Assembly (NCBI GenBank): GCA_934201845.1
Contig: CAKPXA010000001.1
Span: 62,001-126,000 of the forward strand
Direction of reading: 5' to 3'
From: an uncultured Ligilactobacillus sp.
GTDB lineage: Bacteria; Bacillota; Bacilli; Lactobacillales; Lactobacillaceae
DNA: 64,000 nt
This document shows, piece after piece, positions 23,052 to 33,028 of this stretch (positions within the stretch are counted from its first letter, which is position 1; the number at the start of each line of letters is the position of its first letter). The notes under the pieces were generated by a model. It saw only the letters and a list, made by a program, of their open reading frames with translations. It was not told the DNA's origin and made no database searches. The position numbers and the translations under genes were made by a program.

Positions 23052-24356
23052 GTGGAAAAGATTATTGTGCACGGCGGTCACCGGCTTGAAGGAACCGTTG
23101 AGATTGAAGGAGCGAAGAATGCCGTACTGCCGATTCTTGCGGCGGGCATTCTTGCAGGCGAGGGGCGGACAGTTCTGACGAACGTTCCTATTCTCTCTGA
23201 TGTCTATACGATGAACAACGTGATCAGGTTCCTGAACGTCAAGGTTGGCATGGACGAGGAAGCAAAGACCATTACGCTGGATGCCTCGGGCAGCCTTTCG
23301 TACGAGGCGCCGTTCAAGTATGTTTCGAAGATGAGGGCATCCATCGTGGTGCTCGGTCCGCTTCTGGCCCGTCTTGGTCATGCCAAGGTGGCAATGCCCG
23401 GCGGATGCGCAATCGGCTCGAGGCCGATTGACCTGCATCTCAAGGGTCTGGAGGCAATGGGCGCTGTAATCAGCCGTCATGACGGATACATTGAAGCTGA
23501 GACAACGGGACTCAAGGGCGCCAGCATCTATCTTGACTTTCCGAGTGTCGGCGCGACGCAGAACATCATGATGGCCGCAACGCTTGCCGAAGGGACGACG
23601 GTCATTGAAAACGTGGCCCGCGAACCGGAAATAGTCGACCTGGCCAACGTCCTGAACAAGATGGGTGCCAGAGTCTACGGCGCCGGCACGGAGACAATCA
23701 AGGTCATCGGCGTCGACCATCTGCACGGCACCGAGCATGCAATCATCCAGGACCGCATTGAGGCGGGGACATTCATGGTCGCCGCTGCCTTGACCAAGGG
23801 CAACGTACTCGTCAAGGGAGCGATTGCGGAACATAACAAGCCGCTTATTTCCAAGATGGAGGAAATGGGTGTCAAGGTCATCGAGGAAGACGAGGGAATC
23901 AGGGTCATCGGACCGGAAGTACTGAAGCCGACGGCCGTCAAGACACTGCCTCATCCGGGTTTTCCGACGGACATGCAGCCGCAGATGTCCGTACTGCAGC
24001 TTGCTGCAGACGGCACGAGCATTCTGACGGAAACGGTCTTCGAGAACCGTTTCATGCATCTCGAGGAACTGCGGCGAATGAATGCCGATTTCAAGATTGA
24101 GGGCAATTCCGTCATCATGTACGGACCGACCGACTTCTGCGGCGCCGAAGTGGCTGCAACTGACCTCAGGGCGGCTGCGGCACTTGTGCTGGCAGGACTT
24201 GTCGCAAGGGGAATAACGCAGGTGACGCATCTGCAGTATCTTGACCGCGGCTATTACATGTTCCATGAGAAGCTTGCTGCACTCGGAGCCCGGATCAAGA
24301 GGGCAAACGATGTTACAAGCGGAAGGTTCGTTCTGGCCGAAAAGGAAGAAGTCTGA
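23052..24356 (+). CDS. murA: UDP-N-acetylglucosamine 1-carboxyvinyltransferase
   Basis: The enzyme transfers enolpyruvate from PEP to UDP-GlcNAc, the first committed step of peptidoglycan synthesis. The fosfomycin-target Cys is in '[14 protein letters not shown]' near residue 118. The KN pair of the active site is in '[11 protein letters not shown]'. GTG is the start, after GGGGAGGG. The 434-residue length is standard. Lactobacilli often carry a second copy elsewhere. Confidence 0.96.
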   Translation: MEKIIVHGGHRLEGTVEIEGAKNAVLPILAAGILAGEGRTVLTNVPILSDVYTMNNVIRFLNVKVGMDEEAKTITLDASGSLSYEAPFKYVSKMRASIVVLGPLLARLGHAKVAMPGGCAIGSRPIDLHLKGLEAMGAVISRHDGYIEAETTGLKGASIYLDFPSVGATQNIMMAATLAEGTTVIENVAREPEIVDLANVLNKMGARVYGAGTETIKVIGVDHLHGTEHAIIQDRIEAGTFMVAAALTKGNVLVKGAIAEHNKPLISKMEEMGVKVIEEDEGIRVIGPEVLKPTAVKTLPHPGFPTDMQPQMSVLQLAADGTSILTETVFENRFMHLEELRRMNADFKIEGNSVIMYGPTDFCGAEVAATDLRAAAALVLAGLVARGITQVTHLQYLDRGYYMFHEKLAALGARIKRANDVTSGRFVLAEKEEV

Positions 24357-24362
24357 GCTGGA

Positions 24363-24387
24363 AGCGGGTCCTGCGACCCGCTTTTTT
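24363..24387 (+). terminator. Terminator of murA
   Basis: AGCGGGTC-CTGC-GACCCGCT followed by TTTTT. Confidence 0.92.
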
Positions 24388-24395
24388 AGTCTCCA

Positions 24396-24563
24396 TTTAT
24401 AACGCATGGTCTGGATACCCGTCACTACTTGTACGTGTGCAGTCGTTGTGGCTGTCAATCCAATGATGATTGAATCGGCGCCATGAACATTCAGATTCTG
24501 GGCACTCAGTATATCAGCGGTAATGAACGCCCATCCTTTAGTAAATTAACAACTAATGAGTAA
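24396..24563 (+). pseudogene. Relic of the C-terminal end of an IS200/IS605-type TnpB (OrfB)
   Basis: Read in one frame, the DNA encodes 'HYLYVCSRCGCQSNDD', a stop (TGA 24471-24473), then 'IGAMNIQILG' and ends at TAA 24561. This matches the second CxxC of the TnpB zinc finger followed by the usual [HN]RD-x-NAAxNI pattern, with a stop inside. Only about 55 codons remain. A CGGGTG/CGCCCG hairpin follows at about 24579-24598, where such elements have their right-end structure. Confidence 0.5.
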
Positions 24564-24754
24564 ACCTCGTTAGCTAAACGGGTGTCGTCAACCGCCCGAT
24601 GATGCAGCCACACTGTGAAGAAGCACGTTTGTGCGTTACTACTTCTAAGCTGTCAGGCTCAGTTGACTATGGTGCGCATCTCTGCATTTTCCAGGAGAAG
24701 CGGCAAATGGACATAAAGTTATGGAATTGCGGTTCTTTATTCTCCTGATTGTGA
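24564..24754. other. Non-coding stretch between the TnpB relic and mbl
   Basis: No gene is seen. The segment contains a short hairpin (AGCAC/GTGCG near 24620), an AAATGCAG motif (minus, 24682-24689) and the mbl promoter region. The first half may still be IS right-end sequence. Confidence 0.4.
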
Positions 24755-24760
24755 TATAAT
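24755..24760 (+). promoter_or_regulatory. -10 element of the mbl operon
   Basis: A consensus TATAAT lies 42 bp before mbl. The -35 (GTTCTT, 17 bp upstream) is weak. Confidence 0.55.
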
Positions 24761-24802
24761 AGCACTGTATATTGACTTTCAGAAAATAAAAGGAGAACTA
24801 AT

Positions 24803-25795
24803 ATGGCTAAAGATATCGGTATCGATTTGGGTACTGCAAACGTCCTGATTAATGTGAAAGGGAAGGGGATCGTTCTTAATGAGCCTTCCGTAGTTGCGGT
24901 TGACACGCAGACCGGTAGAGTTTTGGCCGTTGGTTCTGAAGCTTACAAGATGGTCGGCCGTACGCCGAGCAACATCCGCGCAATCAGGCCGATGAAGGAC
25001 GGCGTCATCGCTGACTTCGACATGACGGAGCAGATGCTTTCCTACTTCATCAAGAAGCTTAACGTGAAGGGTTTCATGTCAAAACCGAACATTCTCATCT
25101 GCGCTCCGACGAACACGACCGACATCGAGCGTAAGGCAATCCGTCAGGCGGCTGAGAAGTCGGGCGGCGGAAACGTCTACCTGGAAGAAGAGCCTAAGGT
25201 TGCTGCAATCGGTGCCGGCCTTGACATCTTTGAACCGCGCGGCAGCATGGTCATTGACATCGGCGGCGGCACAAGCGACATTGCCGTGCTCTCGCTCGGT
25301 GACATCGTCGTTTCGAGTTCGCTTCGAAGTGCCGGCGACAGGCTCAACCAGGACATCGTGAACTATGTCAAGAAGAAGTACAACCTGCTGATTGGCGAGC
25401 ACACTGCCGAGACGATCAAGATTGAAATCGGCAGCAGCGTGGTCGGAAGCCGCAGCAAGGAAATGGACGTCCGCGGCCGTGACGTGGTTTCAGGGCTGCC
25501 CAAGACCATTACCCTGACGTCCGATGAAACGGCAGAGGCGATGAAGGACACGATTGATTCCATGATTACATCGGCGCATGACGTCCTGAGCCAGACGCCA
25601 CCCGAACTTGCCTCGGACATCATTGACCGCGGCATCGTCATGACCGGCGGCGGCTCCCTTCTTGACGGCATCAGCAGCCGTTTTGCGGAAGCACTGACCG
25701 TTCCGGTGATGGTTGCCGAAACGCCGCTTGATGACGTTGCCGTCGGATCCGGCAGGCTGCTCGAACATATCGAGGAACTTTCAAGGGAAAAGTAA
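24803..25795 (+). CDS. mbl: Rod shape-determining actin homologue Mbl/MreB
   Basis: A bacterial actin with the phosphate-1 loop '[12 protein letters not shown]', the phosphate-2 loop '[16 protein letters not shown]' and the adenosine motif '[13 protein letters not shown]'. It polymerises under the membrane and guides the elongasome. Its place before the DUF2969 and rodA genes, away from mreCD, is that of the lactobacillus mbl copy. The stop overlaps the yidD start. Confidence 0.93.
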   Translation: MAKDIGIDLGTANVLINVKGKGIVLNEPSVVAVDTQTGRVLAVGSEAYKMVGRTPSNIRAIRPMKDGVIADFDMTEQMLSYFIKKLNVKGFMSKPNILICAPTNTTDIERKAIRQAAEKSGGGNVYLEEEPKVAAIGAGLDIFEPRGSMVIDIGGGTSDIAVLSLGDIVVSSSLRSAGDRLNQDIVNYVKKKYNLLIGEHTAETIKIEIGSSVVGSRSKEMDVRGRDVVSGLPKTITLTSDETAEAMKDTIDSMITSAHDVLSQTPPELASDIIDRGIVMTGGGSLLDGISSRFAEALTVPVMVAETPLDDVAVGSGRLLEHIEELSREK

Positions 25796-26079
25796 TGTTC
25801 AGAAGGATTCTGACTGCGCCGGTGATTTTCTACAAGAAGTTCATTTCACCGCTGCTTCCGCCGAGCTGCCGCTATTACCCGACATGCTCGACGTACATGA
25901 TAGACGCCATCAACAGGCATGGAGTATTTTTAGGGCTCATCATGGGCTGCGCGCGCATTCTGCGGTGCAATCCCTTTGTTCGCGGCGGATACGATCCGGT
26001 GCCGGATTACTTCACGCTCAGGCGGAACAGGCATCCCGAGAACGAGAGCCCAGACAGAAAGCAGGAGTTGAAAAAGTAA
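25795..26079 (+). CDS. yidD: Membrane protein insertion efficiency factor YidD
   Basis: The small protein has the family core '[19 protein letters not shown]' and '[14 protein letters not shown]', with its conserved cysteines and an amphipathic N-terminus. It assists YidC-dependent insertion at the inner face of the membrane. The TAATG overlaps on both sides (mbl, DUF2969) show tight coupling in one operon. Confidence 0.93.
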   Translation: MFRRILTAPVIFYKKFISPLLPPSCRYYPTCSTYMIDAINRHGVFLGLIMGCARILRCNPFVRGGYDPVPDYFTLRRNRHPENESPDRKQELKK

Positions 26080-26303
26080 TGTCAAGGAAAGATAAGAATA
26101 TTCAGATTACCGAACGTGAAAGGAAAGTTGACGGAAAGCTTGTTTCAGAGCTTGTCACCGAACGCGGCGACGTCATAGGGACTGTCTTTGAGGAAGGCGA
26201 CCGCTTCAAGGCGGAGGTTTCCGGAGGAGGAAGCCTGGTGCTTTCGTCCAGGGAAGAGGCCTATGGCTGGATTCTGCGCGAATACCATCTGCATCACGGA
26301 TAG
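26079..26303 (+). CDS. DUF2969 family protein
   Basis: The 74-residue protein begins '[16 protein letters not shown]' and has two short repeats of beta-strand character. DUF2969 is a Lactobacillales family of unknown function that lies between mbl and rodA, as here, which suggests a role in wall elongation. It starts inside the yidD stop codon and ends before a terminator. Confidence 0.85.
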   Translation: MSRKDKNIQITERERKVDGKLVSELVTERGDVIGTVFEEGDRFKAEVSGGGSLVLSSREEAYGWILREYHLHHG

Positions 26304-26337
26304 GGCGGACGATTATCAGCTGACACTATAATGACAA

Positions 26338-26372
26338 GGGAGTGGAATCGGGTGTTCCACTCCCGTTGTTTT
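26338..26372 (+). terminator. Terminator of the mbl-yidD-DUF2969 operon
   Basis: GGGAGTGGAA and TTCCACTCCC around a seven-base loop, followed by GTTGTTTT. It separates rodA from the genes before it. A TATAAT at 26327-26332 precedes it. Confidence 0.8.
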
Positions 26373-26401
26373 AGAATTGATTGGAAGGAAGGTTTTCCGT
26401 T

Positions 26402-27613
26402 ATGGAGAGTAAAGAGTATTTGAAGAGATCCGACACGGATGATGATGCAAGAATTGACTGGGGGATAATATTCTGCGTGCTGGTGCTGGCGGTTATCGGG
26501 ATGATTGCGCTCTACGTGGCGCTCAGTCATGACAACATCGTCAACCCGACGAAGGTTCTTTTGAACCAGGCCGTCTGGTACTTCATCGGCATTGCCGCCG
26601 TCTGGTTCATCATGCAGTTTGATGCGGAACAGCTCTGGAAGATTGCGCCGATTGCCTACGGCGTGGGCATAGTGCTGCTGATCCTGGTTCTGTTCATGTA
26701 CAGCCGGACCTATTTTGCGCACAGCGGCGCCAAGAGCTGGTTTGCTTTGGGACCATTGACATTCCAGCCTTCGGAAGTCATGAAGCCCGCGTATATCCTG
26801 ATGCTCGGACGCATCGTGTCAATGCACAATGATGAGTATTCTGCGCACACCGTTCAAAGCGACCTGCTCCTGATCGGCAAGATGTTTGCATGGACGATTC
26901 CCGTCGCCGTTCTGCTGAAACTGCAGAACGACTTCGGCACCATGCTGGTGTTCTTCGCCATCCTCGCCGGTGTCATCCTGGTTTCCGGCATTCTGTGGCG
27001 GATAATCGTGCCGCTGGCCGTTGCTGCAACTGCCCTTGGCGGGACGGCAATCTTTCTTGTCATCTATGACAGGCAGGTTCTGACGAAGCTCGGATTCAAG
27101 GCCTATCAGTTCAGCCGTATCGACTCATGGCTCAATCCGGCGTCCGCTTCCGGGTCTGACAGCTACCAGTTGTGGCAGAGCATGAAGGCCATCGGTTCGG
27201 GCCAGCTGCTCGGCAAGGGCTTCAACGTGTCTCATGTCTACGTTCCGGTTCGCGAATCCGACATGATCTTCTCGGTGATTGGCGAGAACTTCGGCTTCAT
27301 CGGCTGCTGTCTGCTGATCTTTGTCTACATGCTTCTGATCTTTCAGATGATTCAGATCACGTTTGACACGAAGAATGAGTTCTATGCCTACATTTCAACG
27401 GGTGTCATCATGATGATCCTGTTCCATGTCTTCGAGAACATCGGCATGAACATCGGTCTGCTCCCGTTGACAGGTATTCCGCTGCCGTTTGTCAGCCAGG
27501 GCGGTTCGGCGCTTGTCGGAAACATGATCGGAATCGGAATGATCATGTCAATGCGCTATCACAACAAGAGCTATATGTTTGCCGACGAAAAGGACTTCAA
27601 GAACGTGGGCTGA
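26402..27613 (+). CDS. rodA: SEDS peptidoglycan glycosyltransferase RodA
   Basis: The 403-residue protein has ten predicted membrane helices and the SEDS features 'FQPSEVMKPAYI', 'VPVRESDMIFSVIGEN' and 'GIPLPFVSQGGSAL'. It polymerises lipid II during cell elongation, together with a class B PBP and the Mbl/MreB filaments encoded just upstream. The RodA-type loop reads QNDFGT where QPDLGT is usual. ATG 26402 is preceded by GGAAGGAAGG; the in-frame TTG at 26381 lies before this site. Confidence 0.92.
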   Translation: MESKEYLKRSDTDDDARIDWGIIFCVLVLAVIGMIALYVALSHDNIVNPTKVLLNQAVWYFIGIAAVWFIMQFDAEQLWKIAPIAYGVGIVLLILVLFMYSRTYFAHSGAKSWFALGPLTFQPSEVMKPAYILMLGRIVSMHNDEYSAHTVQSDLLLIGKMFAWTIPVAVLLKLQNDFGTMLVFFAILAGVILVSGILWRIIVPLAVAATALGGTAIFLVIYDRQVLTKLGFKAYQFSRIDSWLNPASASGSDSYQLWQSMKAIGSGQLLGKGFNVSHVYVPVRESDMIFSVIGENFGFIGCCLLIFVYMLLIFQMIQITFDTKNEFYAYISTGVIMMILFHVFENIGMNIGLLPLTGIPLPFVSQGGSALVGNMIGIGMIMSMRYHNKSYMFADEKDFKNVG

Positions 27614-27624
27614 CATTTTCACAG

Positions 27625-27651
27625 GGGACTGAAATGGTTTCAGTCCCTTTT
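27625..27651 (+). terminator. Terminator of rodA
   Basis: GGGACTGAAA-TGG-TTTCAGTCCC followed by TTTT. Confidence 0.93.
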
Positions 27652-27717
27652 GTGTTATAATCAAGACAGTTCTCATGATTCTTATGAAAATGCAGTTAAT
27701 TTGCGTTTTCGGTTCAT

Positions 27718-27738
27718 TATAATTGAAAATGATTCTCA
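27718..27738 (+). promoter_or_regulatory. suf operon promoter with Fur-family box
   Basis: A TATAAT -10 (27718-27723) is directly followed by TGAAAATGATTCTCA (27724-27738). This is a 7-1-7 inverted repeat that differs from the Fur consensus TGATAATNATTATCA at two symmetric positions. Its placement over the transcription start fits repression. Fit to PerR or Zur consensus is poorer. Confidence 0.6.
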
Positions 27739-27787
27739 ATTAGCTTAGAATAGATTTAACTGATTGATTAATGGAGGTATTGAAAGG

Positions 27788-28567
27788 ATGTCAACACTTG
27801 AAATTAAGGACCTGCATGTAACTGTTGAGGGAAAGGAAATCCTGAAGGGCGTGAATCTCAAGATGAACACGGGCGAGATTCATGCCATCATGGGACCGAA
27901 CGGAACAGGCAAGTCGACTCTGTCCGAGGCCGTCATGGGCAATCCGGCCTATACCGTCACACAGGGTGACGTACTGCTTGACGGCGAGAGCTTGCTTGAC
28001 AAGCCGGTTGACGAAAGGGCGCGAAGGGGTCTCTTCCTCGCGATGCAGTACCCGTCCGAAATTCCCGGCGTGACGAACGCCGAATTCATCCGCGGTGCCA
28101 TCAATGCGCGCCGTCCGGAAGACGATCCGATTTCAATCCGCAAGTTTCTGAAGGAACTTTCAAAGACCATGAACTTCCTTGACATGACTGACGAAATGGC
28201 CGAACGTTATCTGAACGAGGGCTTTTCCGGCGGCGAGAAGAAGCGCAATGAAATTCTTCAGATGATGATGATCAGGCCGAAGTTCGCCATTCTCGACGAA
28301 ATCGATTCCGGTCTTGACATCGATGCCCTGAAGGTTGTCTCGAAGGGCGTCAACGAAATGCGCAGCCCTGAATTTTCAGCGCTGATCATCACGCACTACC
28401 AGCGTCTGCTCAACTACATCGTTCCGGATGTCGTGCATGTGATGATGGGCGGCAGAATCGTCAAGACGGGCGGACCCGAACTGGCCAGGAAGCTGGAAGA
28501 GGAAGGGTATGCCGGTCTTCGCGATGAACTCGGGCTTGACATCAGGCTCACTGACGAGAACGCATAG
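27788..28567 (+). CDS. sufC: Fe-S assembly ATPase SufC
   Basis: An ABC-type ATPase with Walker A 'GPNGTGKST', the Suf-type signature 'FSGGEKKRNEI' and Walker B 'FAILDEIDSGLDIDALK'. It works with SufB and SufD as the scaffold complex for Fe-S cluster building in the cytosol. ATG 27788 lies ten bases after GGAGG. It is the first gene of the sufCDSUB operon. Confidence 0.96.
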   Translation: MSTLEIKDLHVTVEGKEILKGVNLKMNTGEIHAIMGPNGTGKSTLSEAVMGNPAYTVTQGDVLLDGESLLDKPVDERARRGLFLAMQYPSEIPGVTNAEFIRGAINARRPEDDPISIRKFLKELSKTMNFLDMTDEMAERYLNEGFSGGEKKRNEILQMMMIRPKFAILDEIDSGLDIDALKVVSKGVNEMRSPEFSALIITHYQRLLNYIVPDVVHVMMGGRIVKTGGPELARKLEEEGYAGLRDELGLDIRLTDENA

Positions 28568-28579
28568 GAGGTCGGCCGG

Positions 28580-29857
28580 ATGACAGCAGAAATGTTTGAA
28601 ACATATGCGAAGAGCACGGGCGAACCGGGCTGGTTCACCGAAATGCGCAGGGAGGCCTGGAAGACGGCTGGAACACTTCCGATGCCTTCGTTTCAGAAGA
28701 TCAGGTACGGAAGGTGGCCGATTGAACTGAAGGGCGAACTGACTTCAATTGAGAGCGGACTGGCTGAAGAGGACAGGCCGCAGGCGGAAGACAGTGGAAA
28801 CCTGATTGTCGAGTTCGGGCAGACGACACAGACTCTGAGAATCTCCGACGAACTGAAGGAAAAGGGTGTCGTCATCGCCGATCTTGAAACTGCGCTTGCC
28901 GATTACGGTGACATTATCAGAAAGTATTACATGACGAAGGCAGTCAAGGTTGACGAGAACAGGCTGACAGCACAGCATGCGGCCAAGGTCACGAGCGGGG
29001 CGCTGATTTACGTTCCGAAAAATGCAGTGCTGGAAACGCCGCTTGAGTCCTGGTTCATTCAGGATGCGACGACAGGTGCCGACTATGTCCACCATGTTCT
29101 GCTGATTGCCGACGAGGGCAGTGAGGTCTCCTATCTTGAAAACCTTCTGACGGTGGGCAGCAAGGAAACGACGGCGAACGTCATCGTCGAGGTCATTGCC
29201 TGTGCGGGTTCCCATGTCAGGTTTGCAAGCTTCGACCGGCTCGGTGCCGGCACGACGACTTACCTCAACCGGCGCGGCTATCTTGAGGCTGATGCGAAGA
29301 TTGACTGGTCAATGGGGATGATGAACGACGGCAACATCGTCGGCGACTTTGACTCCGACCTGATTGGTGACGGATCGCACGCAGAAGTCAAGGTCGTTGC
29401 CATAACAACAGGCAGGCAGGTTCAGGGCATTGACACGCGCGTCACGAACTACGGCCGGCATTCCGTCGGCCACATCCTGCAGCATGGTGTCATTTTGTCA
29501 AGGTCCTCGCTGATCTTCAACGGAATCGGCCACATCATTCACGGGGCCAAGGGCGCCGATGCGCAGCAGGAGAGCCGCGTGCTGATGCTTTCGACCAAGG
29601 CACGCGGGGATGCCAATCCGATTCTTCTGATTGACGACAATGACGTTTCCGCGGGACATGCGGCAAGTGTCGGCCGTGTCAACGAAGAGCAGCTTTACTA
29701 TCTGATGAGCCGAGGACTTCCGAAGAAGCTGGCCGAACGGCTGGTGATCAGAGGCTTCCTCGGCCCTGTTCTGACCGCCGTGCCTAGCGCATCAGTCAGA
29801 AGGCAGCTTTCGGACATGATAGAGGAGAAATTGATTGATGGACAAGAAGATGAATGA
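28580..29857 (+). CDS. sufD: Fe-S assembly scaffold protein SufD
   Basis: The 425-residue SufBD-family protein has the C-terminal beta-helix region with 'INGIGHIIHGAKGADAQQES' and the conserved '[20 protein letters not shown]'. It pairs with SufB on SufC. AGGAGG precedes the ATG, and the 3' end overlaps sufS. An AAATGCAGTG motif lies at 29030. Confidence 0.95.
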   Translation: MTAEMFETYAKSTGEPGWFTEMRREAWKTAGTLPMPSFQKIRYGRWPIELKGELTSIESGLAEEDRPQAEDSGNLIVEFGQTTQTLRISDELKEKGVVIADLETALADYGDIIRKYYMTKAVKVDENRLTAQHAAKVTSGALIYVPKNAVLETPLESWFIQDATTGADYVHHVLLIADEGSEVSYLENLLTVGSKETTANVIVEVIACAGSHVRFASFDRLGAGTTTYLNRRGYLEADAKIDWSMGMMNDGNIVGDFDSDLIGDGSHAEVKVVAITTGRQVQGIDTRVTNYGRHSVGHILQHGVILSRSSLIFNGIGHIIHGAKGADAQQESRVLMLSTKARGDANPILLIDDNDVSAGHAASVGRVNEEQLYYLMSRGLPKKLAERLVIRGFLGPVLTAVPSASVRRQLSDMIEEKLIDGQEDE

Positions 29858-31076
29858 AATCATCGGGGACTTCCCGATTCTGAACCAGACCGTCAATGAC
29901 GAACGGCTGGCATATCTTGACAATGCGGCAACGTCACAGAAGCCGAAGGCGGTCATCGATGCCGTCAGCAGCTATTTTCTCAACGACAACGCCAACGTTC
30001 ACCGCGGCGTCCACACGCTGGCCGAGCGGGCGACGGAGCAGTTCGAGGCAGTCAGGACGAAGGTCAGAGACCTGATCAATGCGCCGAGCGAGCGGGAAAT
30101 CGTCTACACGAAGGGCACGACGGAGGGACTGAACTGGATAGCCTCGTCGTTTGCGCCGAAGGTGGTCGAAGCAGGTGACGAGATTGTCATTTCGCGCATG
30201 GAACATCATTCGAACATCGTTCCGTGGCAGATTCTTTGTGAGAAAACCGGCGCAAGGCTCAGGTACATTGACCTGACTGACGACGGCGAGCTCGACATGG
30301 AGGATGCCGCAGGGAAAATCACGAAGAAGACGAAGATCGTCTCAGTTGCCCAGGCCTCAAACGTGATGGGCGTCGTCAATCCCATCAGGGAGCTGGCCGG
30401 GCTGGCTCACGAAAACGGGGCGTACATGGTCGTCGACGGAGCGCAGTCGCTTCCGCACATGAAAGTTGACGTCCAGGAACTCGGCATCGACTTCCTGGCC
30501 TTTTCCGGTCACAAGATGCTGGCTCCGACGGGAACCGGGATTCTCTGGGGCAGGATGGAGCTTCTTGAACGGATGGATCCGCTTGAATATGGCGGCGAGA
30601 TGATTGACTTCGTCGAGGACTACCACTCGACGTTCAAGGAAGTTCCGTGGAAGTTCGAGGGCGGAACGCAGAACATCGCGGGCGTAGTCGGACTCGGCGC
30701 CGCCGTTGACTATCTGCAGGACGTCGGCTATGACGAAATCGGGAAGACCGAGGGTGAACTGGTCAGCTACGTTCTGCCGAAGCTTCTTGAAATCGACGGC
30801 GTGACCGTCTACGGACCGTATGACCCGGAACGCCATACGGGGGTGATTTCGTTCAATCTTGACGGCATCCATCCTCATGACGTTGCCACGGCGCTTGACA
30901 TGGAGGGCGTTGCAGTCAGGGCCGGCCATCACTGCGCCCAGCCGCTGATGAAGTATCTGGACATTCCGGCGGCGGTCAGGGCAAGCTTTTATCTCTACAA
31001 TACGAAGGCTGACGCCGATCAGCTTTTGAATGCAATCAAGGCAACGAAGGAGTTCTTCAGACATGGCACTATCTAG
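29838..31076 (+). CDS. sufS: Cysteine desulfurase SufS
   Basis: This PLP enzyme of class II supplies sulfur from cysteine. The PLP Lys is in 'FSGHKMLAPTGTG' and the persulfide Cys in 'RAGHHCAQPLM', the short-loop arrangement of group II. Sulfur is passed to SufU, encoded next and overlapping. Start ATG 29838 is within the end of sufD after GAGGAG. Confidence 0.96.
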   Translation: MDKKMNEIIGDFPILNQTVNDERLAYLDNAATSQKPKAVIDAVSSYFLNDNANVHRGVHTLAERATEQFEAVRTKVRDLINAPSEREIVYTKGTTEGLNWIASSFAPKVVEAGDEIVISRMEHHSNIVPWQILCEKTGARLRYIDLTDDGELDMEDAAGKITKKTKIVSVAQASNVMGVVNPIRELAGLAHENGAYMVVDGAQSLPHMKVDVQELGIDFLAFSGHKMLAPTGTGILWGRMELLERMDPLEYGGEMIDFVEDYHSTFKEVPWKFEGGTQNIAGVVGLGAAVDYLQDVGYDEIGKTEGELVSYVLPKLLEIDGVTVYGPYDPERHTGVISFNLDGIHPHDVATALDMEGVAVRAGHHCAQPLMKYLDIPAAVRASFYLYNTKADADQLLNAIKATKEFFRHGTI

Positions 31077-31539
31077 ACTGGACAATCTGTACCGTCAGAT
31101 GATCCTCGAACACGCGGACCATCCGCATCACCACGGAACGCTTGAAGGTTCCGACAGACAGCTTGAGCTGCGCAACCCCACCTGCGGGGACGTGCTGATT
31201 CTGCAGCTGCGGATGAAGGACGGCAGGATTTCAGACATTGCATTTTCCGGTGAGGGCTGCACGATTTCGCAGGCGTCCGCGTCGATGATGACGGACGAGG
31301 TGATCGGCAGAACACCGGAGGAAGTGGAGAAGATGGTCATGGCCTTTTCCGACATGGTGACGGGAAAGGAAGAGCCGGAAGAAGACTACTATGACGACGT
31401 TTTAGGCGATGCCTCCGTTCTTGAGGGCGTCGCACAGTTCCCTGCGCGCATCAAGTGCGCGACGCTGGCCTGGAAGGCGGTTTACCAGGCTCTGCATGAA
31501 GAAGACGAGGAGGAGAGCAATGACAGAGGAAATGCCTGA
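31063..31539 (+). CDS. sufU: Sulfur transfer protein SufU
   Basis: The 158-residue IscU-like protein has the three conserved Cys in 'NPTCGDVL', '[11 protein letters not shown]' and '[12 protein letters not shown]', with an insert between the second and third that marks the Gram-positive SufU type (zinc-dependent sulfurtransferase and not a scaffold). It overlaps sufS at the front and sufB at the back. Confidence 0.95.
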   Translation: MALSRLDNLYRQMILEHADHPHHHGTLEGSDRQLELRNPTCGDVLILQLRMKDGRISDIAFSGEGCTISQASASMMTDEVIGRTPEEVEKMVMAFSDMVTGKEEPEEDYYDDVLGDASVLEGVAQFPARIKCATLAWKAVYQALHEEDEEESNDRGNA

Positions 31540-32920
31540 ACTTGGCGGTGAATACAAATACGGGTTCAAGGATGACATTGAACCGATCTATACAACCGGC
31601 GAAGGCCTGACTGAAGACATCGTCAGGGAGATTTCGCAGGCAAAGAACGAGCCTGAATGGATGCTTGAATTCAGGCTGAAGGCATATGAAACGTACAAGA
31701 AGCTTGCGATGCCGGACTTCGGACCTGACCTGAGTCCGCTTGACTTCGAGCACATCAACTACTTCCGCCGTGATTCCCGGGAAGTTGCCAGGGCCTGGGA
31801 GGATGTTCCGGAGGAAATCAAGAAGACATTTGACCGTCTGGGTGTTCCCCAGGCTGAAAGAAAGTACCTGGCCGGGTCTTCCGCGCAGTACGAATCGGAA
31901 GTCGTCTATCACAACATGAGGGAGGACTTCGAGAAGCTCGGCATCGTCTTCATGGACACGGACTCTGCAGTCAGGGAGTATCCTGACCTTGTCAGAAAGT
32001 ACTTCGGCAAGCTCGTTCCTCCGTCCGACAACAAGATGGCGGCTCTGAACTCGGCGGTCTGGTCAGGCGGTTCGTTCATCTACGTTCCGAAGGGAGTGAG
32101 GGTCAGCGTTCCCATTCAGAGCTACTTTCGGATCAACGCCGGCAATTCCGGCCAGTTCGAGCGCACGCTGATCATCGTCGACGAGGGCGCAAGCATCAAT
32201 TACGTCGAGGGCTGCACGGCGCCGAACTACTCGAAGGACAGTCTGCATGCAGCCGTCGTTGAGGTGTACTGCCTGAAGGACTCATACTGCCGCTACACGA
32301 CGATTCAGAACTGGTCGGACAATGTCTACAGTCTGGAGACAAAACGCGCCAGAGCGCTTGATAATGCGACGATGGAGTGGGTTGACGGAAACCTCGGCTC
32401 AAAGGTGACGATGAAGTATCCGAGCGTCTATCTTGACGGCAGGGGAGCGCGCGGGACGATGCTTTCCATTGCATTTGCCGGCAAGGGCATTGACTCGGAC
32501 ACCGGAGCGCGCATGATTCACAATGCGCCGGACACGACGAGCTCAATCGTCTCGAAGTCGCTCTGCAAGGACGGCGGCCGCGTCGACTACCGCGGTCATG
32601 TCCGCTTCGGCCGCAAGTCCGACGGTTCGTTTGCGCATGTCGAGTGCGACACGATCATCATGGACGACAAGTCGGCCAGTGACACGATTCCGTATAATGA
32701 GATACTGAACGGCAACGTCTCGATGGAACATGAGGCCAAGGTCTCGAAGATTTCGGAAGAGCAGCTCTATTATCTGATGAGCCGCGGCATTCCGGAGGAC
32801 AAGGCCACGGAAATGATCGTCATGGGCTTTGTCGAGCCGTTCACGAAGGAGCTGCCGATGGAATATGCGGTGGAACTGAACCGTCTGATCAACTATCAGA
32901 TGGAAGGTTCTGTCGGCTGA
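31520..32920 (+). CDS. sufB: Fe-S cluster scaffold protein SufB
   Basis: The 466-residue core scaffold has '[20 protein letters not shown]', '[20 protein letters not shown]' and '[17 protein letters not shown]'. The cluster-building Cys is in GCTAP. ATG 31520 follows GGAGGAGAG within sufU. The operon closes with a terminator after this gene. Confidence 0.96.
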   Translation: MTEEMPELGGEYKYGFKDDIEPIYTTGEGLTEDIVREISQAKNEPEWMLEFRLKAYETYKKLAMPDFGPDLSPLDFEHINYFRRDSREVARAWEDVPEEIKKTFDRLGVPQAERKYLAGSSAQYESEVVYHNMREDFEKLGIVFMDTDSAVREYPDLVRKYFGKLVPPSDNKMAALNSAVWSGGSFIYVPKGVRVSVPIQSYFRINAGNSGQFERTLIIVDEGASINYVEGCTAPNYSKDSLHAAVVEVYCLKDSYCRYTTIQNWSDNVYSLETKRARALDNATMEWVDGNLGSKVTMKYPSVYLDGRGARGTMLSIAFAGKGIDSDTGARMIHNAPDTTSSIVSKSLCKDGGRVDYRGHVRFGRKSDGSFAHVECDTIIMDDKSASDTIPYNEILNGNVSMEHEAKVSKISEEQLYYLMSRGIPEDKATEMIVMGFVEPFTKELPMEYAVELNRLINYQMEGSVG

Positions 32921-32944
32921 TTTCCGGTTGAATGCAGTGCCTTG

Positions 32945-32978
32945 AAGGACAGGCACCGGTTACGATGCCTGTCCTTTG
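32945..32978 (+). terminator. Terminator of the suf operon
   Basis: AAGGACAGGCA and TGCCTGTCCTT around a ten-base loop, ending in TTT. A near copy of the AAATGCAG motif (GAATGCAGTG, 32930) sits just before it. Confidence 0.8.
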
Positions 32979-32989
32979 CTGTGGAAATG

Positions 32990-32998
32990 TGTTAGAAT
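32990..32998 (+). promoter_or_regulatory. Extended -10 promoter of the EamA transporter gene
   Basis: TG-T-TAGAAT, 30 bp before the start codon, follows the suf terminator directly. Confidence 0.5.
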
Positions 32999-33028
32999 AG
33001 CATGTAAAAAAATTTTGAGGTAAGAGAA

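Noticed and set aside
23025..24458. 477-codon open frame antisense to murA
   Set aside because: It is a shadow of the murA codon pattern, has no ribosome site or family resemblance, and runs over the murA terminator.
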